DNA of 64,000 bases from Sphingobium scionense. Its GTDB lineage: Bacteria > Pseudomonadota > Alphaproteobacteria > Sphingomonadales > Sphingomonadaceae. Below the pieces are notes generated by a model that was not told where the DNA came from, did no database searches, and saw nothing but the letters and a program-made list of their open reading frames with translations. Position 1 is the first letter of the stretch; each line of letters begins with the position of its first letter. Shown piece after piece: positions 47,600-56,054 of this stretch. The DNA lies in the NCBI RefSeq assembly GCF_014197035.1, contig NZ_JACIEU010000002.1:1-64000 (forward strand), given 5' to 3'. A program made the translations under genes and the position numbers.

Positions 47600-48658
47600 C
47601 TATTGATCGTCGGGTTTTGCTCTGGCGTCCGTTTCTTCCACGATCTCGATGATGCAGTCGCCGGTCTGGAGCGCTCGCGCGCCGTCTTCCCAGAAGCCGA
47701 TCGGATGGTCGCCGCGATAGATGCGCAGGCCAAGGCCGGTGCCGATCGCGGACAAAGGCTGCCCGATTTCCTGCGGCAGGACAGGCCGTTCGTTCAGCTT
47801 CACCCGGCCGCCCGATGCGGCGAGATCGGCCATGTAATCGGCAATATGCTTGCCACTGGTGCTGCCCGCCAGCAGCAGCCCGGCAAAGCTGACCGGATTG
47901 ATGACGGTGGTGGCGCCGGCCTGGCGCGCGGGCAGCTCATTATCCTCGTTGCGCACGACGATGCTGATCGGCAGGCGCGGGGCCAGGTGGCGGGCGGTCA
48001 GCGTGATCAGGATCGACGTGTCGTCGCGCCCGGCGGACACGATCATGCTGCGGGCGCGGTGGATCGCGACATCCTTCAGCGTCTTGTCGCGCGTGCTGTC
48101 GCCGCACAGCACGTTGCAGCCCAGCCCCTCGGCCAGGTCCAGCGCCTTTTCGCTGCCGTCGATCACCACGATCTCGCGCGGGTCGGTGCCGCGCGCCAGC
48201 AGTTCGTTCACCGCCTCCTGGCCGCTGGTGCCGAAACCGGTGACGACGATATGATTGTGCAGATCGGCCTGAATACGTGCCATGCGCCACCTGTAGAGGA
48301 TGTTGCGGAAGAAGAGATTATAGGCTGTGCCCAGGAAAATGACCCAGACGAACAGCCGGATCGGTGTCACCAGCAACGCCTCGAACAGGCGCGCCTCCGG
48401 GCTGACCGGCACGATGTCGCCATAGCCCACGGTCGTGACTGTAACCGTGGTAAAATAGAGGACGTCGACGAAGCTGATCTGATTGTCGAGATTGTCCTTG
48501 AGGCCATCGCGCCCGACCCAGTGGATCAGCAGCACCAGCGCGATCAGGCCGAACACCAGCACCACCCGCCAGCACAGGTCCGCCCAGACCGGCAGCGACG
48601 ATTGCCGGCGCAGAAAGCCGGCGGTCGGGGCGGCGTGGCTTTGCCGGCGGATGTTCAT
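47600..48658 (-). CDS. Potassium channel protein with TrkA-N (RCK) domain
   Basis: A 352-residue inner membrane channel. Two transmembrane helices (about 28-48 and 90-112) flank a pore loop with the K+ selectivity filter TTVGYGD (75-81). A soluble RCK/TrkA-N domain follows (HIVVTGFGTSGQEAVNELLARG at about 136, binding NAD or nucleotide), and a shorter TrkA-C-like end. The layout is that of a MthK/Kch-type ligand-gated K+ channel. Its ATG overlaps the TGA of nlpD by ATGA, so it is translationally coupled to a cell-division/cell-wall gene, which is not the usual context. Confidence 0.9.
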   Translation of the reverse strand: MNIRRQSHAAPTAGFLRRQSSLPVWADLCWRVVLVFGLIALVLLIHWVGRDGLKDNLDNQISFVDVLYFTTVTVTTVGYGDIVPVSPEARLFEALLVTPIRLFVWVIFLGTAYNLFFRNILYRWRMARIQADLHNHIVVTGFGTSGQEAVNELLARGTDPREIVVIDGSEKALDLAEGLGCNVLCGDSTRDKTLKDVAIHRARSMIVSAGRDDTSILITLTARHLAPRLPISIVVRNEDNELPARQAGATTVINPVSFAGLLLAGSTSGKHIADYMADLAASGGRVKLNERPVLPQEIGQPLSAIGTGLGLRIYRGDHPIGFWEDGARALQTGDCIIEIVEETDARAKPDDQ

Positions 48659-49779
48659 GGGCTGGGCAGCTGGGTCATGGGATTGATCGGCACCCGGTCC
48701 TTGCGCAGTTCGAAATGCAGCTTCGGCTTGCTGGCATAGCCGGTGTCGCCGCTCAGGCCAATCACCTGACCTTTGGTCACCTTCTGCCCGCGCACCACGT
48801 CGATCCGGTTGGCATGGCCATAGGCGCTGACCCAGCCGCTGCCATGGGTGATGAGGACCAGGCCGCCGAACACCGCGATGCTGTCGCCGGCATAGGCGAC
48901 GACGCCGTCGGCCGCCGCCCTGATCGGCGTGCCGATCGGCGCGGCAATGTCGATGCCGTTATTCTTGGCGCCGCTTTCGCCCGGGCCGAAGCGTGAGAGG
49001 ATAGCGCCTTTCAGCGGCCAGGCGAACTGGCCGGAAAAGCCATCGGGCTGGGCGATCGGTACATTGGAGGGCAGGGGGCGGGGCTGCGCCTTGGCCACCG
49101 TGCGCGGCTTTTCCTCGATGACGGCCGGCTGGCCGCCGGTCAGCACATCGTCGATGTCGATGCGGAAGGCGGCGGCGCGCTGCTCCAGGCTGGATGCGGG
49201 CGCCCGGACCGGCTGCGTCGCCACCGGCGCGGCCGGCATCTCGCCACCAGGCAGCAGCAGCCGTTGCCCGCGCCGCAGCACATAGGGTTCGGTCAGGCCG
49301 TTGATGTCGACAATGTCGCTCCATCGCACACCGTAAGCGACGGCGATGGCGATGCCGGTCTCGCCCTCCGCCACCGCATGATAGCGGCCGCCGGGGATCG
49401 ACAGGCTCTGGCCCGGCCGCAGCGCATAGGGCGGCTGCAGGCCATTGGCCCGCGCGATCGCCTCCGACCCTGCGCCGGTGCGGTTGCCGACGCCGCGTAG
49501 CGTGTCGCCAGGCTGCACGCTGTAGCTGCTGGCGGTGACGGTTCGGGCGTTCGCGGACACCTGCTGCGCCGTCCAGACCGGCTTGCGCTCGATCATCTGC
49601 GGTTCGGGCTTGGCCGGCTGCGGCGGCATGCTGGGCGATGGCGGAATGGAGGTCGCCGAAGGGGGCAGGGGCGCGGCATAGGGGGCGCTGTCCTGCACCG
49701 GGGCGGGGATACAGCCCGCCAGCAGCAGCGGCAGCGGCGCCATGGGCAGCCAGCGCCGCCCCTTGTCATGTCCAGCCAT
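48655..49779 (-). CDS. nlpD: NlpD-like lipoprotein, LysM and degenerate LytM domains
   Basis: A 374-residue lipoprotein. The lipobox LLLAGC gives C23. Two LysM repeats follow (SVQPGDTLRGVGNRTG and AVAEGETGIAIAVAYGV, about 90-180), a Pro-rich linker, and a C-terminal LytM domain (about 255-370). In place of the zinc-binding HxGxD of active M23 peptidases it has KNNGIDIAA, so the site is degenerate, as in E. coli NlpD, which activates the amidase AmiC at the division site. KLHFELRKDR is retained. The gene sits next to surE, as in the conserved surE-pcm-nlpD order, but no pcm is present. Stop overlaps the channel gene. Confidence 0.87.
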   Translation of the reverse strand: MAGHDKGRRWLPMAPLPLLLAGCIPAPVQDSAPYAAPLPPSATSIPPSPSMPPQPAKPEPQMIERKPVWTAQQVSANARTVTASSYSVQPGDTLRGVGNRTGAGSEAIARANGLQPPYALRPGQSLSIPGGRYHAVAEGETGIAIAVAYGVRWSDIVDINGLTEPYVLRRGQRLLLPGGEMPAAPVATQPVRAPASSLEQRAAAFRIDIDDVLTGGQPAVIEEKPRTVAKAQPRPLPSNVPIAQPDGFSGQFAWPLKGAILSRFGPGESGAKNNGIDIAAPIGTPIRAAADGVVAYAGDSIAVFGGLVLITHGSGWVSAYGHANRIDVVRGQKVTKGQVIGLSGDTGYASKPKLHFELRKDRVPINPMTQLPSP

Positions 49780-49802
49780 TTGGTCTCCCCCCGGAGCGAG
49801 TA

Positions 49803-50567
49803 TCAGTCCGAAAATGCCTGCGCCGTCGCCGCCAGCGCGCCATCCTGCGTCAGATCATAATGGAGTGGCGTCACCGCGATATAATCTTCTGCAATCGCCG
49901 CCAGATCGGTCCCCTCGGGCGCGGAATCGCTACGGCCGAGGCCAAACCAGTAATAGCGATAGCCGCGCGGGTCGGTCCCCTCGATGATCTTGGTGCGGTC
50001 GATGTCATGGAAGCCCTGCCGGGTGACGCGCACGCCCTTGACCCTGTCCGGGTCGATCGCTGGAAAATTGACGTTGAACAGCAGGCGCGGGCTGGCCGGC
50101 ATCGCGATCAGCGGGCGCAGCACCCGCTCGCCCCAGGCTTCGGCGGCGGCAAAGGGCACCGCGTCGCCCATCGCCTCACGGGCATAGACCTGGCTCAGCG
50201 CGATCGACTTGATGCCGGAAATCGCGCCCTCCATCGCGGCCGCGACGGTGCCCGAATAGGTCACGTCCTCGGCCAGGTTGGCCCCGCGATTGACGCCCGA
50301 CAGCACCAGGTCTGGTTTCGCCTCCTTCATCAGATGGCCGACTGCCATCATCACCGCATCGGTCGGCGTGCCGGTGACGCTGTAATGTTTGTCGCCATGC
50401 TTGCGGATGCGCAGCGGGCGGGTCAGCGTCAGGCTGTGGCCCGCGCCGGACTGTTCTTCGCTGGGCGCGACGATCCAGATATCGTCGGACAGGGTGCGGG
50501 CGATCGCCTCCAGCACCTTCAGCCCCGGCGCATGGACGCCATCGTCATTGGTGAGGAGGATGCGCAT
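49803..50567 (-). CDS. surE: 5'/3'-nucleotidase SurE
   Basis: A 254-residue metal-dependent nucleoside 5'/3'-monophosphatase and exopolyphosphatase. The N-terminus MRILLTNDDGVHAPGL carries the metal-binding aspartates D8/D9; VAPSEEQSGAGHSLT and NRGANLAEDVTYSGTVAAA with PDLVLSGVNRG are diagnostic. Length is standard. It lies between serS (upstream, 18 bases) and nlpD (23 bases downstream), all on one strand and probably one transcript. Confidence 0.96.
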   Translation of the reverse strand: MRILLTNDDGVHAPGLKVLEAIARTLSDDIWIVAPSEEQSGAGHSLTLTRPLRIRKHGDKHYSVTGTPTDAVMMAVGHLMKEAKPDLVLSGVNRGANLAEDVTYSGTVAAAMEGAISGIKSIALSQVYAREAMGDAVPFAAAEAWGERVLRPLIAMPASPRLLFNVNFPAIDPDRVKGVRVTRQGFHDIDRTKIIEGTDPRGYRYYWFGLGRSDSAPEGTDLAAIAEDYIAVTPLHYDLTQDGALAATAQAFSD

Positions 50568-50585
50568 CGCCCTTAAGTCCCTTGC

Positions 50586-52393
<1,808 letters not shown>

Positions 52394-52413
52394 GCGGGCC
52401 GGCATGGAAAAGG

Positions 52414-52444
52414 AAAAAGGGCGGCCCCTGGGCCGCCCTTTTTT
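52414..52444. terminator. Bidirectional terminator
   Basis: AAAAA, perfect stem GGGCGGCC/GGCCGCCC with loop CCTG, then TTTTTT. It separates the convergent attachment-type and PEP-CTERM genes. Confidence 0.93.
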
Positions 52445-52452
52445 GTTCGCTA

Positions 52453-53325
52453 TCAGATATTGCCGGTGCGGATGATCGGGATCGGCCGGGCCGGGCCATG
52501 GCCCTCGATCGACAGTTCGGCATTGCGATCGGCCAGCCGCTTGCGGACCAGCAGGGCGGCGGCGCCGGCACCGAACAGCAGCACCATAGGTGGCGCCGGC
52601 ACGTCGGTCGGCGGCGGCGGGCCGGGCGGCGTCCCCGAAGATGTCCCCGACGAGGTCGAGGAGGACGTCGAGCTGCTGGTGGAACTGCTTGTCGACGTGC
52701 TGCCGAAGCTCGACGACCCGGTCGAGGTCGAACTGGACGTAGAGGTCGACGTCGCCCCCGATGAAGAGGATGTCGACGTGGACGTCGAACTGGACGTCGA
52801 TGTCGAGGTGGATGTCGATGTCGACGTTGTGGTGGTGGTTCCACCCGGCGGGGTCGGGGAATCCGATCCGCTGGTCGTCGAGGTTGGAGGAGTCGGCGCG
52901 CCGGAGCCGCTCGAGCCGGTCGAACCTGTGGTGGAGATAACCACCGTGCCGCCGCCGCTGCTGCCGCCACCAAAGAAGCCACCGATGAAGCCGCTGCTGC
53001 CGCCAAAGCCGCCGCTGCCGCCAACCGGCACCGGAGTCGGCGCGGGGCCACCAGCCATAAGCGGCAGGGCGGCCTGAACCGGCGGCGGGGGCAGGGGGAT
53101 GGGGGGCGAGGGCGTGGTCACGGTCACGCGGATCGGTGCGGGCTTCTTGGCCGGCGGGCGCTTGGCGGTGGCCAGGACGCGCTGGCGCGGCTTGGCCTTC
53201 ACGCTCTTGGTGCTGTAGACCGTTGCCGGGCGCGCATTTTCCGCCACATGGACGGCGCCCCCGCCAATGATGGCGCCGCCGCAAGTGCAGGCGCACAATT
53301 TTGCCAAAGCCATCCGAACCGACAT
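52453..53325 (-). CDS. PEP-CTERM-like (VPAP type) exported protein with Ser/Thr repeat
   Basis: A 290-residue exported protein. A weak N-terminal signal (MSVRMALAKLCACTCGGAIIGGGAVHVAENA) precedes a basic Pro-rich segment, a Gly/Ser block (FIGGFFGGGSSGGG), then about 70 residues of nearly pure Ser/Thr (roughly 150-225) and Gly/Pro. The end is a sorting-signal-like tripartite tail: DVPAPPM, a hydrophobic helix VLLFGAGAAALL, and RKR, matching the VPAP variant of PEP-CTERM. Such proteins are anchored and processed by exosortase and often glycosylated on Ser/Thr. No exosortase is in this window. The Ser/Thr run is coded by hexamer-like GTCGAn repeats, prone to slippage. Confidence 0.75.
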   Translation of the reverse strand: MSVRMALAKLCACTCGGAIIGGGAVHVAENARPATVYSTKSVKAKPRQRVLATAKRPPAKKPAPIRVTVTTPSPPIPLPPPPVQAALPLMAGGPAPTPVPVGGSGGFGGSSGFIGGFFGGGSSGGGTVVISTTGSTGSSGSGAPTPPTSTTSGSDSPTPPGGTTTTTSTSTSTSTSTSSSTSTSTSSSSGATSTSTSSSTSTGSSSFGSTSTSSSTSSSTSSSTSSGTSSGTPPGPPPPTDVPAPPMVLLFGAGAAALLVRKRLADRNAELSIEGHGPARPIPIIRTGNI

Positions 53326-53737
53326 AGGATCTTCTCTAGTCCTGTTATCCCATTCCCGCCAGCGGACCTTCCGTAGCGTGAACCGAGCCATTCCCTACTG
53401 CATAACAACGCAAAATAAAGCGTTAACTGCAAGAGCATTAACCATGTTGATGGTGTCAAAGTTCAGAAAAACCGGGCGTTTGAGTCAATCGGGATAGTTA
53501 ACGTGTCATTGTGGTACGCTCATGGCAGCCTGCATGAAGATGACGAGGGGTGGCTCGGGGAAAACCCGGATGGAGTCGCGATGCACCTTTCGCGTGCGCC
53601 CAGCGGTCGGGCGCATGCGCCGGGGTGCGCATTGCCCGCTTGTATCGCCTCGTCGTGGTGGCTATGAGGCGCGCTCAAACAAAAGTCATGGGCGCCCGGA
53701 ACTTACAGCGCCGGGGCCTCTCGAGTCGGAGAGCCAG
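53326..53737. other. Intergenic region with CtrA-like sites
   Basis: 412 bases between the divergent PEP-CTERM and DksA-like genes. The stretch 53400-53510 is unusually AT-rich for this genome. It contains TTAAC at 53423, TTAACCAT at 53438-53445 and TTAACG at 53498, which resemble CtrA half-sites (TTAA-N7-TTAA spacing is not exact; the nearest pair is N11 apart). A GAGTC, a CcrM methylation site, lies near 53482. No gene is recognised. Confidence 0.35.
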
Positions 53738-54202
53738 ATGGCATCGGTACTGAATTCCGATAAAGACGGTGTGAAGCCGCCAAAATCGACCGTAACACTC
53801 CCGGACGATTATCGTCCGTCGGCTGACGAAGAATTCATGAACCCCCTGCAGCAGGAATATTTCCGGCAGCGTCTCTGGGACTGGAAGAAACAGATATTGT
53901 CGGAAGCGGAAGGCACGCTGGCGGTGCTGCAGAATGAGCCGCTGCGTGAACCCGACCTCAACGACCGCGCGTCGAGCGAGACCGACTGGTCGATCGAACT
54001 GCGCACCCGCGACCGCCAGCGCAAGCTGATCTCCAAGATCGACGCGGCGCTCCGCCGTATCGACGAAGGCGAATATGGCTATTGCGAAGTCACCGGCGAG
54101 CCGATCTCGCTGGGCCGGCTGGAAGCCCGCCCGATCGCGACCATGACGGTCGAGGCGCAGGAGCGGCACGAGCGTCAGGAAAAAGTCTCCCGCGACGATT
54201 AA
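53738..54202 (+). CDS. dksA: DksA family RNA polymerase-binding protein
   Basis: A 154-residue transcription factor that binds the RNA polymerase secondary channel and, with ppGpp, reshapes transcription. The coiled coil (about 38-110) has the tip motif D73-L-N-D76-R-A used for polymerase contact. The zinc-finger region EYGYCEVTGEPISLGRLEARP keeps one cysteine (C116) where gammaproteobacterial DksA has four; the same single-cysteine form is usual in Alphaproteobacteria, so it may not bind zinc. Start MASVLNSDKD at 53738 has GGAGA upstream. It is followed by the PilZ gene after 59 bases. Confidence 0.92.
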   Translation: MASVLNSDKDGVKPPKSTVTLPDDYRPSADEEFMNPLQQEYFRQRLWDWKKQILSEAEGTLAVLQNEPLREPDLNDRASSETDWSIELRTRDRQRKLISKIDAALRRIDEGEYGYCEVTGEPISLGRLEARPIATMTVEAQERHERQEKVSRDD

Positions 54203-54261
54203 CCCTTTCTCCACGTCGCATGACTATCCTGTTGGCCAAGTGTCATTTTGCGGGAATAGTC

Positions 54262-54630
54262 ATGGACAAGGTAACGGGGAATTCTGATCGGGGACCGGCT
54301 CGTTCCGCGCCGCGCGACAGTCTGTTCCTGCTCACCAGCCTCAGCACGCCGGACGGTGTCGATCTGGGCAAGGCGCGTGTGCGCAATCTGTCGGCCACCG
54401 GCCTGATGGCGGATTGCGAACGCGCCATCCCCGCGGGGACGCGTCTCTGCCTCGAATTGCGCGGCGTCGGCGCCGTCGAAGGGGCTGTCGCCTGGTCGCG
54501 CGATGACAAGATCGGTGTCGCTTTCGATGCACCGATCGATCCGCAACTGGCGCGTAAGCCTGTGGCCAAGGGCGTGTCGCGTCAGGCGCTGCCGGACTAT
54601 CTGCGGACGAGTTCGATCACGCGTCGTTGA
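54262..54630 (+). CDS. PilZ domain protein
   Basis: A 122-residue protein formed by one PilZ domain (about 12-100), the c-di-GMP binding fold. The usual RxxxR is present as R-S-A-P-R (about 13-17) and the (D/N)xSxxG as NLSATG, with VRNLSATGLMAD and GAVAWSRDDKIGVAF following. The first motif is close to the N-terminus but intact, so nucleotide binding is plausible. The start at 54262 has GGGAA before it; ATG 54220 in frame would add 14 residues. It may share the dksA transcript and ends in a strong terminator. Confidence 0.82.
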   Translation: MDKVTGNSDRGPARSAPRDSLFLLTSLSTPDGVDLGKARVRNLSATGLMADCERAIPAGTRLCLELRGVGAVEGAVAWSRDDKIGVAFDAPIDPQLARKPVAKGVSRQALPDYLRTSSITRR

Positions 54631-54658
54631 ACCTTGCTGATGATGGAATGCTGATAAG

Positions 54659-54688
54659 GCCCCGCCGGTTCGCCGCGCGGGGCTTTTT
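54659..54688 (+). terminator. Rho-independent terminator after PilZ gene
   Basis: GCCCCGC (54659-54665) pairs with GCGGGGC (54677-54683), followed by TTTTT. Confidence 0.85.
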
Positions 54689-54829
54689 CATGCCCGCTGA
54701 TCCGGCTCGGGGTGGCCCCTGTCATCGTCAGGTCATCTTCCCCAGCTAGGCGTCATCCGTTGCACTATGTCGAAAATCTGGCCGGGGTTCCGGCTGGATC
54801 GATGCTGTGCGTCCCGCTGGCAGGAAAAT

Positions 54830-54850
54830 GGCCGGTCCGGTGATCCGGCC
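54830..54850 (-). terminator. Terminator after the minus-strand DUF465 gene
   Basis: GGCCGG and CCGGCC (54830-54835 with 54845-54850) form a 6-bp stem followed on the minus strand by ATTTTCC. It lies 26 bases below the gene ending at 54877. Confidence 0.6.
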
Positions 54851-54876
54851 CCGGCCTTTTCCTGGAAGAAGAGGGC

Positions 54877-55035
54877 TTAGTGGCGACCGCCCATTTCTTC
54901 CTTCACCCGCAATTTCTGCTTTTTCAGCGAGGCGACGAGAATATCGTCGGGCATCGGTCGACTCGTCTCGGCCTTGATTCGGGCCTCGAGACCGGCGTGC
55001 TTTGCGGAAAGAGCTGAAATGTGGGAATTTTCCAT
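54877..55035 (-). CDS. YdcH/DUF465 small protein
   Basis: A 52-residue helical protein of the YdcH/DUF465 family: ENSHISALSAKHAGLEARIKAETSRPMPDDILVASLKKQKLRVKEEM, an antiparallel helical hairpin with the LKKxKLxxKEE end typical of the family. Function is unknown. A perfect AAGGAG stands ahead of ATG 55035. It is divergent from another DUF465 gene at 55177 with 141 bases between, so the two probably arose by duplication. Confidence 0.88.
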   Translation of the reverse strand: MENSHISALSAKHAGLEARIKAETSRPMPDDILVASLKKQKLRVKEEMGGRH

Positions 55036-55176
55036 GACATTCTCCTTACGAGGGTGATGGATGACGAAGTAGATCATGATTCGGCGGACCTGTCTCGCGA
55101 TGATTCGCGCTTTGCGATGGGCCGTCGGTAAAATTGCGATGGCCCGCGCGTCCGCGCCGGGCTATCAGGAGAGGCT

Positions 55177-55401
55177 ATGGTGGGTTCGGAAGGCGGGGGC
55201 TTGGTGAGCCGCGAAGACATTATGCGCCGGTTGGAGCTGCTGCGGGTCGAGCATCGGGATCTCGATGCCGCCATTGCCGCGCTGGTCGACGGCGGGGCGG
55301 GGGACCAGATGCAGGTCGCGCGCCTCAAGAAGCGCAAGCTGCGCCTGCGCGACGAGATTGCCGCGCTGGAAGATGCGCTGGTCCCGGACATCATCGCCTG
55401 A
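55177..55401 (+). CDS. YdcH/DUF465 small protein
   Basis: A 74-residue protein with the same helical hairpin as its divergent neighbour: DIMRRLELLRVEHRDLDAAIAALVDGG, then QMQVARLKKRKLRLRDEIAALEDALVPD. The LKKxKLxLRDEI end is the DUF465 signature. AGGAGAGG precedes ATG 55177; a start within LVSREDIM is also possible. Function unknown. Confidence 0.86.
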   Translation: MVGSEGGGLVSREDIMRRLELLRVEHRDLDAAIAALVDGGAGDQMQVARLKKRKLRLRDEIAALEDALVPDIIA

Positions 55402-55506
55402 TGCGCCCGCTGCGTCGCAATAATGCGTGGCAGCGGCGTAAAGCGATCCCAAATGGGACAGGCGGGCTTCCGGCGCGTTTCACGGCCCTGACAATCGCAC
55501 CGCGAT

Positions 55507-55992
55507 ATGTCAGCTAGGCCTATGCGCAACGCAGCCGCCCTTGATCCTGGCCTTCATCGCCGCCTCGTCGATGGCCTCTATATGGAGGCGATGGTGATGG
55601 CGGACGAGGCCCGCTCCTATTTCGACGCGGGCGAGGCCGGACAGTTTGCGGCGGACGATCCGCTGCGCCGCGTATCCTTCGCCTGCGAATCGCTCAAGGT
55701 CACGACCCGGCTGATGCACATCATTGCCTGGTTGCTCAGCCAGCGCGCCTGGCAGCGCGGCGAGATCAACGACGCGGAGGTTGTCGAGGAAAAATATCGC
55801 CTCGGCCGCGCCACCGCGACGGAATCGGGCATTGCGGGCGATTTCCCCTTCGCCGCCCGTGCGCTGATCGAGGCGAGCCAGGAACTTTATGGACGGGTCG
55901 CCCGGCTGGAGGAGCGGATGCTGTCCCCGGACGCGCCACTGGTCGACAGTCCGGCCCGCGCACTGCTGGATCGGCTGAACACCGCCTTCTGA
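55507..55992 (+). CDS. DUF1465 family protein
   Basis: A 161-residue soluble helical protein: LVDGLYMEAMVMADEARSYFD, LRRVSFACESLKVTTRLMHIIAWLLSQRAW, then FPFAARALIEASQELYGRVARLEERM. This is the DUF1465 pattern of Alphaproteobacteria, of unknown function; the last helix looks like a coiled coil. Starts at 55507 or 55522 (MRNAAALDPG) are possible, neither with a strong ribosome binding site. Read in the same direction as the DUF465 gene (105 bases before) and tamA (62 bases after). Confidence 0.8.
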   Translation: MSARPMRNAAALDPGLHRRLVDGLYMEAMVMADEARSYFDAGEAGQFAADDPLRRVSFACESLKVTTRLMHIIAWLLSQRAWQRGEINDAEVVEEKYRLGRATATESGIAGDFPFAARALIEASQELYGRVARLEERMLSPDAPLVDSPARALLDRLNTAF

Positions 55993-56054
55993 CCATCGGG
56001 CCATCGCCATCTCTTGGCTGGCATAATCGCCCCGACTTGGTCTAGACCGGTCGC

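Noticed and set aside
52640..52850. Short tandem repeats considered as a CRISPR array
   Set aside because: Units are hexamer-like and in frame with a Ser/Thr linker, with no spacers of constant length and no cas genes.
52460..53077. Acidic Asp/Val/Glu plus-strand frame over the PEP-CTERM gene
   Set aside because: It is the reverse reading of the Ser/Thr hexamer repeat; the minus frame has a signal, linker and sorting tail.
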